Below are positions 51,801 through 63,259 of a stretch of DNA of 64,000 nucleotides, piece by piece. The translations under genes were made by a program, and so were the position numbers. Source of the stretch: Enoplosus armatus (Eukaryota; Chordata; Actinopteri; Centrarchiformes; Enoplosidae). The number at the start of each line of letters is the position of its first letter. Position 1 is the stretch's first letter. The stretch is taken from positions 15,902,833-15,966,832 of the forward strand of contig NC_092189.1 of the NCBI RefSeq assembly GCF_043641665.1, given 5' to 3'. The notes under the pieces are model-generated. The model was not told the DNA's origin and searched no databases. It saw only the letters and a list, made by a program, of their open reading frames with translations.

Positions 51801-52940
51801 TACATTACACCACCTTACACAATATATCTCTGTGTTTCTGACTATCCAGTCCACGAGAAAAACCTGCTGCGGGAGTTCAAGCGCCTGGATGACTACCTGA
51901 ACTCCCCCCTCCCAGAGGAGATTGACCACAACTCCCGGGAAACCATCTCTGTCTCCAAGAGGAAGTTCCTGGATGGCGACCGCCTCACTTTAGCTGACTG
52001 CAACCTGCTGCCCAAACTGCACGTTATCAGGGTGAGACAGTGCATCATCATTTTAGGGTATTCTCTGGTAATGTGCTTGTAGAGTAAATCTTAGCACGAT
52101 GAGTCTTCATCTGGACAGAAGTGCTTGGCTGTTAGATGTGTGGAGGCCGTGGTAGAAAGTAACTAAGTACATGCATCTCATCCACTTAAGTACAATTTAA
52201 GGTACTTGATACTTATTTGTCTTATTTGAGTATTACCATTTTATGCTTATTTAAACTTTGTGCCATTTCAGAGGGAAATATACTTTTTTATTCCACTACA
52301 TTTATTTGACCGCTGTAATTACTCGTTTCATATTAAGATTTTACATTAAAAAAACATATGATAAGCCTTTAACGCATTATTAAAGGTTAAACCAGTGGTT
52401 CTCAACAATAAACAATATCTGGTTGGGGCCCCTTGTCACGTTTTAAAATTCTCCAATATTTCACAAAAAAGGCAAAACATTTGAGAAAAGTCCCAAAAAA
52501 ATAATACAAATTTGTGTATCTGAACTTTGTTTTATTTCCAACACCATTAATCATCACATGACCCCTCAGATTTATCTTGTGACCTCTGGAGGGGCCCATA
52601 ACATCGTGCTTAACAGTATGCGTTTTACTTGTAACTTGTAACAGAGTATTTCTACGTTGTTGTATTGGTACTTTTACTTAACTAAATGATCTGAGAACTT
52701 CCTTTTCCTATGATCTTTATGTACCTGGTGCACTTTTTGTCTCTCAAAATGCTTAATCTCCCTTTCCATTTATTTCAGGTTGCTGCCAAGAAGTACTGCG
52801 ACTTTGACATCCCCGCCCAGTTTACAGGCGTGTGGCGATACCTTCAAACTGCCTACGAGAGAGAGGAGTTCAAACAGACGTGTCCAGCCGACATCGAGAT
52901 TGAGAAGGCTTACTTTCTCGTGGCCAACAAGAGGAAATAA
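48856..52940 (+). CDS. clic2: Chloride intracellular channel protein 2
   Basis: Six exons join in phase to 244 residues (human CLIC2 247): 48856-48909, 50309-50418, 50952-51077, 51183-51283, 51850-52031 and 52779-52940. The N half is a thioredoxin fold with the redox motif C29-P-F-C32 followed by [14 protein letters not shown], the stretch that forms the putative membrane segment in CLICs. The rest is the GST-type helical domain, with [43 protein letters not shown] (the CLIC foot-loop region), [18 protein letters not shown] and [10 protein letters not shown]. The CPFC pair, rather than a single Cys, favours CLIC2. In mammals CLIC2 is a soluble glutathione-type protein that can insert in membranes and modulates ryanodine receptors; that role is family knowledge, not visible here. 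Start chosen because it gives the family N-terminus. A MITE-like copy lies in intron 1. Confidence 0.97.
49623..50070. mobile_element. Palindromic MITE-like element, copy C (right end lost)
   Basis: Begins 'ttaaaggaatagtttgagat' and continues with 'gtaagcttagcttagcataa', 'gactggaaacaaggggaaac' and 'aattaacctgttatatcttg', then turns into the mirrored half ('aattaattaaacaaacaata', 'gaggtgctggcagattttgt'). It stops near 50070 before the right terminal repeat. Located in clic2 intron 1, ending about 240 bases before exon 2. Confidence 0.7.
51410..51680 (+). repeat. 'AGTACTT' dispersed repeat in a clic2 intron
   Basis: Carries 'cactacatttatttgaaagc', 'taatgagtacttttattttg' and 'aatacttattccaccactga', matching the copies at 12445-13340 and 39355-40235. 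Confidence 0.6.
52140..52700 (+). repeat. 'AGTACTT' repeat mosaic in the last clic2 intron
   Basis: Contains 'ggtagaaagtaactaagtac', 'ccactacatttatttgaccg', a block 'ccagtggttctcaacaata' to 'gacctctggaggggccc', and an end 'ttggtacttttacttaacta'. The same composite order is seen at 57320-57690. Confidence 0.6.
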
Positions 52941-53014
52941 ACCTTTGAGTCTCTGAAATGAATGCCCTGTTTTCACCAAGTGTAGCCATGCATGTAAAGA
53001 TGGTGACCTTTAAT

Positions 53015-53020
53015 AATAAA
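53015..53020 (+). terminator. clic2: Poly(A) signal of clic2
   Basis: AATAAA 75 bases after the clic2 stop. Later AATAAA motifs near 53226 and 53395 could be used instead. Confidence 0.5.
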
Positions 53021-53596
53021 CTGTGGCAATGAATCAGACACTATTCCACCTTAAAAACCTTGACCTGTTGTTGCAGTAAGACTTTGGGACATGTTTTATT
53101 GGTTGTATGTATTGACTATTTATTGATAGTCACTCACAGACAAATGGTGTCTTTATGCCACATTGAAAAGGCCAAATGTGCAATTGACTGTTGATGTAAT
53201 TTAGCAGAGTTTTTGTTTATAGTGTAAATAAAGATATTTTTCCATGATTGCTATGATCAAAACACCCTCATTAAAATATATGTGATTGTGTTAGTGTGTG
53301 CAGAAACCTTCTCAAACAGTTCATTTTCACGCAAAACATGAAATACACTTCTGTATCTTATCCTGGATGACTACAGTTGTCTCACTGTCACACAAATAAA
53401 AGATATTAAATCCATTTGTCAAACTCCTGATTTGTGTGTGTGTGCATGTGCGTGCTGACTCCATTGTGGAAAATAATAAACCCCCTATTCTACCGCCCTT
53501 CTTTAGGTCTCATACAGTAAATATTATAAACATTTAAAAACCTTGAAATATCTCAACCAAACGCAGGTCACATAAATGGCATTTCTGATATTGAAG

Positions 53597-53602
53597 TTTA
53601 TT
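53597..53602 (-). terminator. urp1: Poly(A) signal of urp1
   Basis: AATAAA on the minus strand, about 165 bases after the urp1 stop; the nearest canonical signal on that strand. Confidence 0.5.
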
Positions 53603-53765
53603 TTCAGCCACAAAAAAAGACAATTTTACAGCTTCAAAAATATATTTTCTGTTGATCCAGTTTGGACTATGAATAAACTGTTTGGTGGGAAAGAAAAATG
53701 CCAATGGAGAGTGAAGGCGTTTCCAACCAGGCCGTGATGAAATCACACCGAACATCCTGCTGGCT

Positions 53766-55718
53766 CTAGTTGGTGACACAGTATTTCCAGAAACATGCTG
53801 TCAAGACGTCAGGGAGAAAATGAGGAACAAAGCTGAAGACAAGTGAAGTGAAACACTTTGCACACATTTTAATTTATTACACATGCTATTTATTTTAATA
53901 TTTACCCAATATTGTCAATCTGTTTCTCCATATTGTTTACTAGTGGTACCTCGGTATATATTGCGCATACACAACATCTATTGCATGTGTGTCCATCCTG
54001 GAAGAGTAATCCCTCCTCTGTTGCTCTTCATGAAGTTTCTCCCTTTTATAATTCCTCATATCTGCTTACAACCATGTTACAGTGTGTTATAAACCATTTA
54101 TTAAATGTTTATATATGTTAATAAATGCTAAATCGAAGGACTCCATTTATCACAAGCCTTAGTCAAACATCTGATTATGTCATTGCATTATAATAATATC
54201 AGCTCACATATCATGTCAGGTATTGTTATGTGAGGGCGAAATACTTTTGCCCGCAGTAAAGACTGCGTACATATAGCAGGTGTGGCATGTGCTCTCTGGA
54301 AAATAATAAGAGTATAATAAGAGTCACTCACCTCTTTTGTTTGTTTTTGGCAAGTTCTGCTCTGATCTGAGAAAACCCTGAGAGCGCAGCTTGTCAGCCG
54401 CTGCCAGCTTCAAGACGGCTTCTTTGAGGTCGTCGACCTAAAAACAAGATACAGACATGATGAGAGCAGATGCAGGTGATGTGTTGTAAACTCACTACAG
54501 GACGCTGCAGCCAGAGCTTTAACTGGAGAGATCACGTAACCCCATTTTAGCCTGTTTGTATTGGCTTCCAGTTGATTTTAGAATTGGTTTACTTTTAAAG
54601 CACTCCATCGTCTGGCTCCAGCATACATTTGTGAGCTTTTGTGCCCTTATACAACAAAACTAATCCCCCGGATTGAGACTTAAAGCTGAAGGAGATGCAT
54701 TATTTGTCAGAGCCTCCAACCTCTAGAATAACCTCCCTGTTTAAATCAATCTTGTCACCTCTGTGACTTCCTTTAAATCTCTACAAAAAAAACGATTTCT
54801 GCATTGTTTAGTCTTTCACTTTTAACTTCTCTGAAATGCTCGTCATTTCTGCTATTAATGTTTTGGTTTGTTGTTTTTTTCTGTTTTTTTCCTTATTTTG
54901 AAATGTGCTATTCTATCATACGGTAAATAGTGCTATATTATTACTGTCTTAAGATGGTGTAAAGAGACATATATCATCAGACTTACCATGTTGGCAAACT
55001 TATCTGGTTGTGCTGAATCTTTAGCCCCTTAAAAAGCATAACAATAGAAAAATAAATTAATTATGTTGACCATATGTGACTGATTTAACATGATGTTGGA
55101 ATTGTTTTTACCTTTATTCCAGGAGTCTCTCCCTCCATTGTGCTGCATCAGTAGAGGATACAGATTATTCACGTCTCTCTGCTCCCCCTCAGCAGTGTTG
55201 GGTCCATCCTCCACCTCTGACACTAATTTCTGAATGAAATCTGTTGAGATAAAACAACTTCCTCTCATCATCCAGTCATTATGACATTAATACCCCTGCT
55301 GTTAGTTAAGTGGAATAATTTATAAAACATATTTTTAAAATTTTGCATTTTTTAACCACATCTTGAGGAGGAAAAAGTGGTTATCAAAAAAGGATATTAG
55401 AATATTTTAAAAGATAGAAATTCATTCATCTCAAAGGAAAATTATGAATATGAACAGAGTTTGGTTGAGTTACTGTATGTTATCTGGCACAGCCGGGAAT
55501 TGAATACACAATGTTTCATCATTAAGGAGAACTGAGCTAATGTCTCCAAGTATCCACAAGGTGAAGTTTAACACTTTCAGTCAAATCTAAGAAAACCAAT
55601 TTCAAAGTATCTTACCTGCCTGTGGCTCCAGGTTGGTATCCGGGTACAGAGGTAGAGCGTGTGTCCGTCTGGCAGAACAAATCGCAGCTACGAGGTAAAA
55701 CAGAGCCACAGAAATCAT
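53766..55718 (-). CDS. urp1: Urotensin II-related peptide precursor (urp1-like)
   Basis: Five exons join in phase to 136 residues: 55616-55718, 55112-55240, 54987-55027, 54332-54437 and 53766-53797. A signal peptide opens the protein (MISVALFYLVAAICSARRTHA), followed by an acidic propeptide with NNLYPLLMQH. The precursor ends TNKR|ACFWKYCVTN: a dibasic KR cleavage site and then the cyclic CFWKYC core shared by all urotensin II-family peptides, with two Cys forming the ring. The leading Ala and trailing VTN match fish URP1 as I remember it; URP2 differs (Val first, SQN last). The last exon codes for just the mature peptide. The product is secreted and acts on urotensin receptors (GPCRs); in zebrafish, URPs made by CSF-contacting neurons control body-axis straightness (family knowledge). 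TATA box 61-68 bases upstream. A LINE remnant fills intron 3. Confidence 0.94.
54490..54960 (+). mobile_element. Decayed L2/CR1-type LINE reverse-transcriptase tail
   Basis: The plus strand encodes broken pieces of the C-terminal end of a non-LTR retrotransposon ORF2: LYWLPVDFRIGLLLK and then, after a frame change, KALHRLAPAYICELL, plus stops and a trailing region rich in CTTT. From memory, L2/CR1-like elements end with WLPV..RI..K.L..LAP.Y. It is dead (stops and at least one frameshift) and lies antisense inside intron 3 of urp1. Confidence 0.75.
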
Positions 55719-55778
55719 GGTGCCTTTATCTTTAGATGGCCAGATCTGGACTATACCTCTGCTCGGCAAAGAACTTCA

Positions 55779-55786
55779 CTTATATA
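55779..55786 (-). promoter_or_regulatory. urp1: TATA box of urp1
   Basis: TATATAAG on the minus strand preceded by GGG, about 61-68 bases before the ATG at 55718; this implies a short 5' UTR of about 35 bases. Confidence 0.6.
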
Positions 55787-56279
55787 CCCTCAGAGGCCAT
55801 CCATCACAATCTGATCAATACATTATCATCACACCCAGTCTCCTTCTTAATGGTTTTGACGCGATGGATCAGGCGTCATAGACACAATTTAGGGGACCCT
55901 GTCAATTCAGCCGGAGCCTATCTGTGCTTGTACAGAGGGGCCTAACAAATGTTTACTCTGCAGCAGTAATCAGCGGCTGTCCAGCTGAGCTCCGATAGTT
56001 TATGTCTGACACCATTTCTGTGTGATGGGCTGTTCAAACGTATCATTGCTCATGTCTGAGATCACAGGTACACACAGCTGCTGGAACTGTGTCACTGCAG
56101 GTTTCTACGTCATTTTGTGTTGAATGACTGACATTTCTGAAGCAATTCATCATGACTGATGGAACCAAGAGGTCACATTGTGATAAATATGTTGCACATT
56201 AGCAAGCATACATGTCAATTTATATTTCCTGCAGGCTTCACTGTACACTGCTACCTTCTCAATATATAAGCTGCACTTT

Positions 56280-56520
56280 GCACATAGGCCAAACTAAATC
56301 CAAAGTACTGAGGCTGATGGGAATGTCATAAACCAAAATGAACAGCAGTTCAACATTCAACTAAAAACCACAAATGTCCACCTCATGGTGGCGCTAGAGG
56401 TCAGGAGATCACATAATTTGCTAGGATCCATAATTTGCAAACAAATTTCATGGCAAACCATCTAATAGCTGTTGACATATTTCATTTTAGACAAAAGTGA
56501 TGGATCGACCAACCGACAGG
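56280..56520 (-). repeat. GTTAGCATG-type dispersed repeat, reversed partial copy
   Basis: Phrases 'gctgatgggaatgtcataaa', 'tggcgctagaggtcagga', 'caaatttcatggcaaaccat' and 'agctgttgacatatttcatt' are the reverse of those at 905-1236 and 7555-7780. Confidence 0.6.
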
Positions 56521-57319
56521 AAGACGACTCCCCAAAAATTGTAAATATATGTTAAAAAGTTAAAAGTTAAATGTACAAATGTCACAAGTGCAAATACGCA
56601 ATATACTGTACCATGCAGTTCACTGAAGACAAGTGTCAGACTATACCAGTATGTACAGAGTCAGGCAGTCCTGATGGCCGGAGGAAAGGAACCTTTTCTA
56701 AGCAGATCTGTAGTGTCCAGAACTACTTTGTACCTGATGAAAAGCCAGTTTGAGCTCGAAACATTGCACTTTTCCCAAAATAAAGAGAATTTGCAGATAA
56801 CTGTTTTGAGAGTCCTTTCGGAGAAAATTACAGCGTGAGTTATCACAATTAATCTATTAGTTATTTCATAAAAGCTTAACATGTGAAGGGAAACTTTTGT
56901 TTAGTAATTGTTTCCAAAAATACAAAAGACCAAAACAAGTTTAGAGTTTTCGGCTGTTCGCAGAGGCTTGTTTGAGGCTTTGGGCCGCAGGGCTTTTTGT
57001 CAAACTGAAAGGTCAGTAATGCTTTTGGATGAGTGGACGTGGTGATTTATAAGCTTGTCTCCACATCTCTGAAATTGCTGTTGAAAACAACAACATTTGA
57101 TACATTTGGCTGCAGAGCAGTTAATGAGAAGACGCAAAAGCACGGCGGAGTTTGCCTTCAAGGTCAAGCAGTGACTAACACATCAGCCGCACAGACACAT
57201 TACTCATTTGGAAGAGGAAAGAAACAGTAACTGTCACTGTCAAAATGACATACAGGATTTATGTTGATTGTAATGTAAATTTAATTTAGTCCTGAATTAA
57301 AAATCTATTATGAGTATTA

Positions 57320-57690
57320 TGAGCAAAATGTACTGAAAGTATTAAAAGTAAAAGTACTTTCTCTGCAGAAAAGCGGCCCCTGGTGGTGACTAATATTCTG
57401 ACAATATTCAATTGTTAATAATGATACAACAATGTGTACAGTAAGCAGCATTTTATTGTTGAAGCTGGTCGAGGTGGAGCTAGTTTATCCACTTTATTTA
57501 CAGGTAGTTTAGTCCAGTGGTTTACAACCTGGGGTTCGGGCCCCTCCAAAGTCTCACGAGATAAATCTGATCAGTCAATCAATCGATGGAGCAGGAAAGA
57601 AGTTCAGACACACACATTGGTATTAATCCTTTAGACTTTGGACTAAATGTATGTTTTTTGTATAATATTGGAGAATTTTGACTCTTTGGG
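57320..57690. repeat. 'AGTACTT' repeat mosaic
   Basis: Has 'agtattaaaagtaaaagtac', 'ttgaagctggtcgaggtgga', 'agtttagtccagtggtttac' and 'ctccaaagtctcacgagata', the same block order as at 11280-11480. No coding. Confidence 0.6.
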
Positions 57691-58530
57691 CCTGAAACAG
57701 TAAATGAGCCAACAACTCATTTGTAGATGTTTATAATTTATACATTAACTGTACAAGGTTGTGTCTCTCTTTCTATTCTCAGTGTGCAGGTCAGTTTGAC
57801 CTTCGGTGTGTAAGTGTTTAAATCAAGCATCCTCACTTTTTCCTGTGAGAAATTCCTATCTTTTCTCTCTCAGACAAAAATTAGAAAACTCTCTGGAGGA
57901 AGGACAACTTTAATTATCAGTAATGTCTATAAGACTTGAGTTTAACTTCATTCTGTGGTCTTTTATCTTATGAAGGTATGCATACCAGAAAATATAGGCC
58001 TAATAAAACTTAAATTCACTTTATTACAGAAATTTCTACAACACAACCCTGCAATTTAAACCAACCAGAATATCTCAAAATCAGAACCTATCTGTGAACT
58101 AAATACACAATCAAAATTGATGGCTAACACCATGGAACCCCAAAGTGTTCAATACTAAATAAATAAATAAATACATAAAGACATATTGGAATGATCATAT
58201 GAATAGATCAGAATCAGGTTTATTGCCAAGTAGGTTTTCACATACAAGGAATTTGTCTTGGTGTTTGAGTGCATAACAAATACGGTAAAATATAATGAAT
58301 AAATCCAATGTGATATGAAACAATAATGTCACTTGGAAAAAATACCATAATAAAATTATGAACCCCAATAAAATAAAAATGATAAAGCAACATCACATAA
58401 TAATACGTTGAGTTTTAATACTTTTTAGAAGTATTTCATAATTTATTGGATCATTTATGTATTTTACGTTATTTACTCATATGGTTATTCATTTATTTAA
58501 TAATACAAAACGTCAACGAAAGGAGACGTT

Positions 58531-58745
58531 AAAAAATATTCGGACGAGACCTCAGCCCCAGAGTCACATGACCTCAGAATGCGGAAGTGGGTGTTTAACA
58601 CTACTGTGAACCATGCACCTACCTAGTTGTTAATTAACTCCCCTGGCAGACGGTGGTAATCTCACCAAACAGGAAAGGTGGGAGCTGAAAGACAAGCGAA
58701 AGCAGGAGCACCTTCTGGCGCGGCACCATTAATCTAATTAGGTAC
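58531..58745 (+). promoter_or_regulatory. c1galt1c1: Probable promoter and non-coding first exon of c1galt1c1
   Basis: A short patch richer in CG than its surroundings, with 'gtcacatgac' (E-box/CLEAR-like, about 58562) and 'gcggaagtg' (ETS-like, about 58580). A possible donor ATTAG|GTACAG lies near 58740, which would pair with the acceptor TTGTTCAG at 60474-60481. Inferred; no TATA box. Confidence 0.4.
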
Positions 58746-60480
58746 AGTAAATGCTCTTTATTTGTTATATTTATGTTGCTAAGAAGACCCCCGAGTTAGC
58801 CGTGTAGTGTAACGGTTGGAAGATAGGAGGCTAACAGCTAACTAAGAGTTAGCTAACAGCTGGGAGTTAAGTGATTTCGCTTTAACTCCCTGGTATTATC
58901 GGTATGTTAAGAAGTGAGCTACGTTCATGCTAGCTGCTCAGAACTGCTCATTTAAATGTCGACGTGAAAAAGAGGTTCAGAAAGACAGATGTGATGTGAT
59001 GTTTCATCGAAACGCTCAACTGTTAAGTGTTTTTAGTGAGCCATTATTTTCGATCAATCCACGGAGTGCAATGCAATCTATGTTTATAAAATGTCAGTAA
59101 ATGGTGAGAGTGGTTTGCAAACAGGATTTACACATAGTAAATTGATTAATCTGGCTGAAAACAAAAATCAATATTTACATTGAAGCTGAAACAAGTAGTC
59201 AATGATTAGTCAATCAACAGAAAATGAATAGGCAACTATTTGAATAAGTGACTCAACATTTCATGTTTAAAGCATAAATGCCATAAATTCAGTGGTTCCA
59301 GCTTGTCATATGTGAATATTTAATATATTAAATACACGTGAGTAATATATTTATGTGTCCTCTATGATAGTAAACTGGATGTCTTTGGGTTTTGTTCTGT
59401 TGATTGGACAAAACTGTTTGTAATCAGCTGATTTATTGATCATGAATACAATTAATTAAGGAAACATTTTTGGTGTTCAGAAATTTGCGTCCAATAAAAC
59501 AGAGTCAGTAAAGAGCGCATACACTGAGTCATCTCATTCTCATTTGGTGTACATGGCAATTTATCAGACACAATGCAGCTAATACGATGATACAGTGATA
59601 TCACTGAGGTGAATAAGGAGGCTGCCAGTGTTTCATTTGTAAATCAGGAGGTCCCTGAACACAGAGTAGGTGCTGCTCTGACGGGACAGGGGGGGAGAGG
59701 AAAAGTCAAAAATCCACAGTGCATGGAGCACATAAGACAACACCTATAGGTGCTAGCTGTTAAAACTAAACAAAACTGTCATCACAAAGTAAGCATTATT
59801 TATGTACATTCAGAGCATTCACAGTAATCACTCAAAGTCAGATGTTTCTCACTCCTTGACTTCACGTCCCTGGAAAATTTAATTTAGGGCAGAAAGTTCT
59901 GTTTACAACCACAAACAAGCAGGCCAAGAAACTGAACTAAAGTGACATGTTCTGTCCGTCTACCGTCCTCCACTCCGTTTCAGTACTATGGACAGCGCTG
60001 TGTAGGTATGCACCCCCTAATTTAGATAACATTAAATATTATACAGTTGAGGTGCCCTAACAGCAAAAGCTCTGCCCCCTTTAGTCTTGCCCCTTGCTTG
60101 GTTACTGGCTGAGGACCTCATAAGGGGAGTAATTCAGAGATACAGTCTGGGGCCAGGCCTTGAAGCGCTTTAAAGGTAATCGGTAAAATCTTAAAATCAA
60201 TTCTGTACTGAACTGTTAGCTAGTGTAAAGATATTGAATGTGTGCGCAGGGGGCAGTGGAGACCCCACTTATTCGAATTTGAATAAATTTGCCTTCACCT
60301 TATCCTCTGACATCTGCGACCTTTAATGTGAAAATCTAATATTCTTATAATCTAATATATATCAATCTAACATTGAAGCCTGTCTAATTGATTAATCAAA
60401 GTAATTGTTTCAGCTCTAAATAGGATCCTACAGAGTGGCATTTCTTAACAGCTACATTAATGTACTTTCTCTCTTGTTCA
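58746..60480 (+). other. Probable 5' UTR intron of c1galt1c1
   Basis: No coding region is supported. It ends in a good polypyrimidine tract and AG (60465-60481, 'ctttctctcttgttcag') 14 bases before the c1galt1c1 ATG. Repeat debris near 60115-60240 ('ggccaggccttgaagcgctt', 'taaaatcttaaaatcaattc') resembles a LINE 3' end. Confidence 0.5.
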
Positions 60481-60495
60481 GTGTCTGCTGCTAAA

Positions 60496-61449
60496 ATGTT
60501 GTCTGAAGGAGGCTCTTTCATGAAGGGGGTGGTCATGGGAGGCGTCTTCTGCTTGGTGCTCTCGCTCCTGAGTAGTTTCAGCCCTGGAACGGAGTCCAGG
60601 ACGGAGGACCATCATCATCATCACGTCAAGGCCCCGAGTAAAGACGAGCTGACACACCTCTCTGATGATCAGGTGCAGGAGTTGAGCAATCAAGTCCGGG
60701 TCTCTTGCATCATCATGGTCCAGCCCAAGATCCTTGTTTATTGGGCCACTGTTGTCGACACCTGGAGCAAACACTGTGACAAAGCTGTGTTTTACACCTC
60801 CGAGTCCTCTAAGGCCCTCGATGCGATTGACCTTAATGAAAAAGATGACTGGGCGAGGTTACGTAAAGCTCTGAAGCATGCTTATGAGAACGCCGGGGAC
60901 CTGCGCTGGTTCTTTGTGGCGCAACCCACCACGTTTGCCATCATCGAGAACCTCAAATATCTGGTACTCACAAAGGATCCCAGTGAGCCCTTCTACCTGG
61001 GCAACGCTATGAAGTCAGGGGAGCTTGAGTATGTGGCGTACGATAGTGGCATTGTGCTGAGCTATGAAGCGCTGAAAAGGCTAGTGCATGTGTTCAAGGA
61101 TGAAGACAAATGTCCAGAAAGAGGACGTGCTTTGTGGAAGCTGAGTGAGGACAAGCAGCTGGCCGTGTGTCTCAAATATACAGGCGTCTTCGCAGAGAAC
61201 GGAGAGGATTCACACGGAAAGGGCCTGTTCAACAGCAAGAGCGTGGACTCCCTGATAACAGACAGCATGAAGGACAACCCCAATAATGTGGTTGAGGGCT
61301 GCTGCTCCGACATGGCAGTCACTTTCAATGGGATGTCACCGAATCAAATGCAGGTCATGATGTTTGGAGTTTACAGACTTCGTCCTTTCGGCCACGACTT
61401 TCATGACTCGTTAGTATTTTACCCTCCTGAAGGTTCGGACAATGACTAG
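60496..61449 (+). CDS. c1galt1c1: C1GALT1-specific chaperone 1 (Cosmc)
   Basis: A single uninterrupted coding exon of 317 residues (human 318). Cosmc is the endoplasmic-reticulum chaperone that folds core-1 beta-1,3-galactosyltransferase (T-synthase), so it is needed for mucin-type core-1 O-glycans. The layout is a type II membrane protein: short N-terminus, one helix at about 11-32 (MKGVVMGGVFCLVLSLLSSF), a His-rich stem (DHHHHH) and a glycosyltransferase-31-like lumenal domain with WSKHCDKAVFY, QPTTFAIIENLKY, SEDKQLAVCLKYTGVFAENG and EGCCSDMAVTFNG, ending GSDND. The DxD metal motif of active galactosyltransferases is not seen, as expected for Cosmc. The start at 60496 is chosen over an in-frame upstream ATG (60460) because the latter lies before an acceptor AG at 60480-60481. 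It converges on mcts1, as the human pair does on Xq24. Confidence 0.97.
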   Translation: MLSEGGSFMKGVVMGGVFCLVLSLLSSFSPGTESRTEDHHHHHVKAPSKDELTHLSDDQVQELSNQVRVSCIIMVQPKILVYWATVVDTWSKHCDKAVFYTSESSKALDAIDLNEKDDWARLRKALKHAYENAGDLRWFFVAQPTTFAIIENLKYLVLTKDPSEPFYLGNAMKSGELEYVAYDSGIVLSYEALKRLVHVFKDEDKCPERGRALWKLSEDKQLAVCLKYTGVFAENGEDSHGKGLFNSKSVDSLITDSMKDNPNNVVEGCCSDMAVTFNGMSPNQMQVMMFGVYRLRPFGHDFHDSLVFYPPEGSDND

Positions 61450-62185
61450 AGACTCATTCCTTCAAGCTGGATGTGGCATTTTAAATTCTTTGCTTCTACG
61501 ATGGCAAACCTGACTTTGGGGAGATGGTTTTCTTATGCTGTTTGTAAAACTGGATCCTGAGTGGGAGTAACACTTTTGTGTATATTTGTACCTTTTGCAC
61601 TTGGCACAATCAGCACCCCATTCCTTTGTGGTGTAGGTAAACAGAGGCGATGGGTGTGCCATTCTTTTGAATGAAGGTAGAGCTGGGAAATACACCAATC
61701 GTGTGACATGAAACAAGGCTTTCTGAACGTTTTGGTCATTGTAATATTGTTATGTATCTTAAATGTTTGTCTTTTTGTGGTCTTAAAGCTGCATTAGTTA
61801 TTAGGTGATACTATTTTCTGAAAATGACAGTTTCTGAAATTATTTAACTGTTCAAAGTGTCCGGCCATCTTCACCACATTTCTTTTTATCTCTGAGAATA
61901 CATCGCCTAACTGATTTAAAGATAGTATGGAAGCACCAATAATCAATATTGAGTCAAACGTATGGCCCAGCTCAGCTCTAAATGAACTGGATTTCTCACA
62001 TTAGTCTGATTATCTCCACGTATGAAGAATTGGCCTTCACAGCTAAATGGAAAATAAAATCCCTCAGTGACTGACTGACTGATTTATGGGAATATTTATA
62101 TATTTATAAGTATATTTCTTTTGTCACACATTAAAAAAAGAAAAAAAAAGTTTCCTCATTTTAGAAACACATGGTGTCAAACTGA

Positions 62186-62235
62186 ACAGATTACTCCTTT
62201 TTTTTAATTATTTTTTTAAAGGAGTAATCTATAAT
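62186..62235. repeat. Short inverted repeat (possible hairpin)
   Basis: 'agattactcctttttttt' (62189 on) is mirrored by 'aaaggagtaatct' (62218-62230), giving a stem of about 13 base pairs around a T/A-rich loop. It may mark the two ends of a small deleted inverted-repeat element. Lies between converging 3' ends. Confidence 0.5.
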
Positions 62236-63094
62236 CTTTAAAGAAAAAAAAGAAAAAAAAGTTTTGAATTTTGGATAATAAAATTAAATAAAATGTATTT
62301 CTGATTAAACTTAAAATGTGGTTTTGTGGTGTTGAATGATCCAACGAGGACTGTCGAAAGGTGGGAATGAAGATGGAAGAGCGCTGGCAGCTTTCCAAGT
62401 TATAACGTAAAACATGCTGTAAAGGGAGATATTTGTACAGCTAAAGAACAGCTTTGTCAAGATGAACACATTTTATATAGAGCTGAGAATGTATTCTATT
62501 GCAGATAAACTGCCCACTATTTTATATTCTGCCTTGATTATTGGGAACACTGGTGACCACCATGTTATAATGTATATTCATGTTTTGCTGCTGTCAGGTT
62601 ACAAAATAAAATATTGTAGCTCTCATATGATTGAAATATGTAGTGAGATTATAACAAAGGTTATTAACATTACATCACCCTCACTGATATAAATGGGGTG
62701 GACAAAATATTAGCAACAGCTCTATAGAATATCATAGCCCTCACGAAGGTAAGATTTTTTGCAGAGCTGTTGTATTAGATGGTGTCAATTCAAGAAGACC
62801 TGAAATTCCAACCGGTTTTACCTGACAAGCACAGTGTCGAGCTTTACTCACTGGAGGTGCAGAATAAAAGGTCTAACAGTTTTAAACCTGTGCCTACATG
62901 CCACTCCTTCTGTCACTATTTATATATGATCACATCCTGGTAAACCAGGTAATTAAGGTTAGCCTGCTACAACGTTGCCATGCCTACCATTTGATTCAAT
63001 TCTAAAATCACAGGCGACGCAGTATCATGGGCATCCTTAATTGGATTCAATGCAAAATACCAACTGAGATGAAGGTTTAAAGCAAGATCTTTCT

Positions 63095-63100
63095 TTTATT
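63095..63100 (-). terminator. mcts1: Poly(A) signal of mcts1
   Basis: AATAAA on the minus strand, about 160 bases after the mcts1 stop (63260-63262). Confidence 0.5.
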
Positions 63101-63259
63101 TGTGCATAATGGCGATTGATTCAAAGCCTCCAGCAGGTTACACAGCTGAGTCCGTAGGTGTAAACAGTTGACTGGCAGCTCATGCCTTGCTGTCAAGAGC
63201 TCCACACTTTCCGGGGGGTGGGGGTAGCGGTGGGGCAGGCGTTGCAGGTGTTTATGTCC

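Larger units (their letters stand above)
52941..53765. other. Converging 3' UTRs of clic2 and urp1
   Basis: The clic2 stop is at 52938-52940 and the urp1 stop at 53766-53768, so this 825-base stretch holds both 3' UTRs. AATAAA for clic2 lies at 53015-53020, with further ones near 53226 and 53395; the minus-strand AATAAA for urp1 is at 53597-53602. No other gene is seen. Confidence 0.6.
55787..58530. other. Intergenic upstream of urp1, repeat-rich
   Basis: No coding exon is supported. It contains a reversed GTTAGCATG-type repeat (56280-56520), an 'AGTACTT' mosaic (57320-57690) and a partial AGAATC-family element (58203-58300). The first 300 bases or so may hold urp1 control elements, but none is recognised beyond the TATA box. 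Confidence 0.45.
61450..63259. other. Converging 3' UTRs of c1galt1c1 and mcts1
   Basis: No coding exon is supported. AT-rich, with A-rich and T-rich runs at 62130-62260 that are inverted relative to each other ('acagattactcctttttttt' and 'aaaggagtaatctataatc'), forming a likely hairpin. Possible c1galt1c1 poly(A) signals lie near 62053 and 62278. The mcts1 signal is listed separately. Confidence 0.5.

Noticed and set aside
60460..60495. Upstream in-frame ATG of c1galt1c1
   Set aside because: It lies before a strong splice acceptor (60480-60481) and so is probably intronic; the ATG at 60496 gives the family N-terminus.
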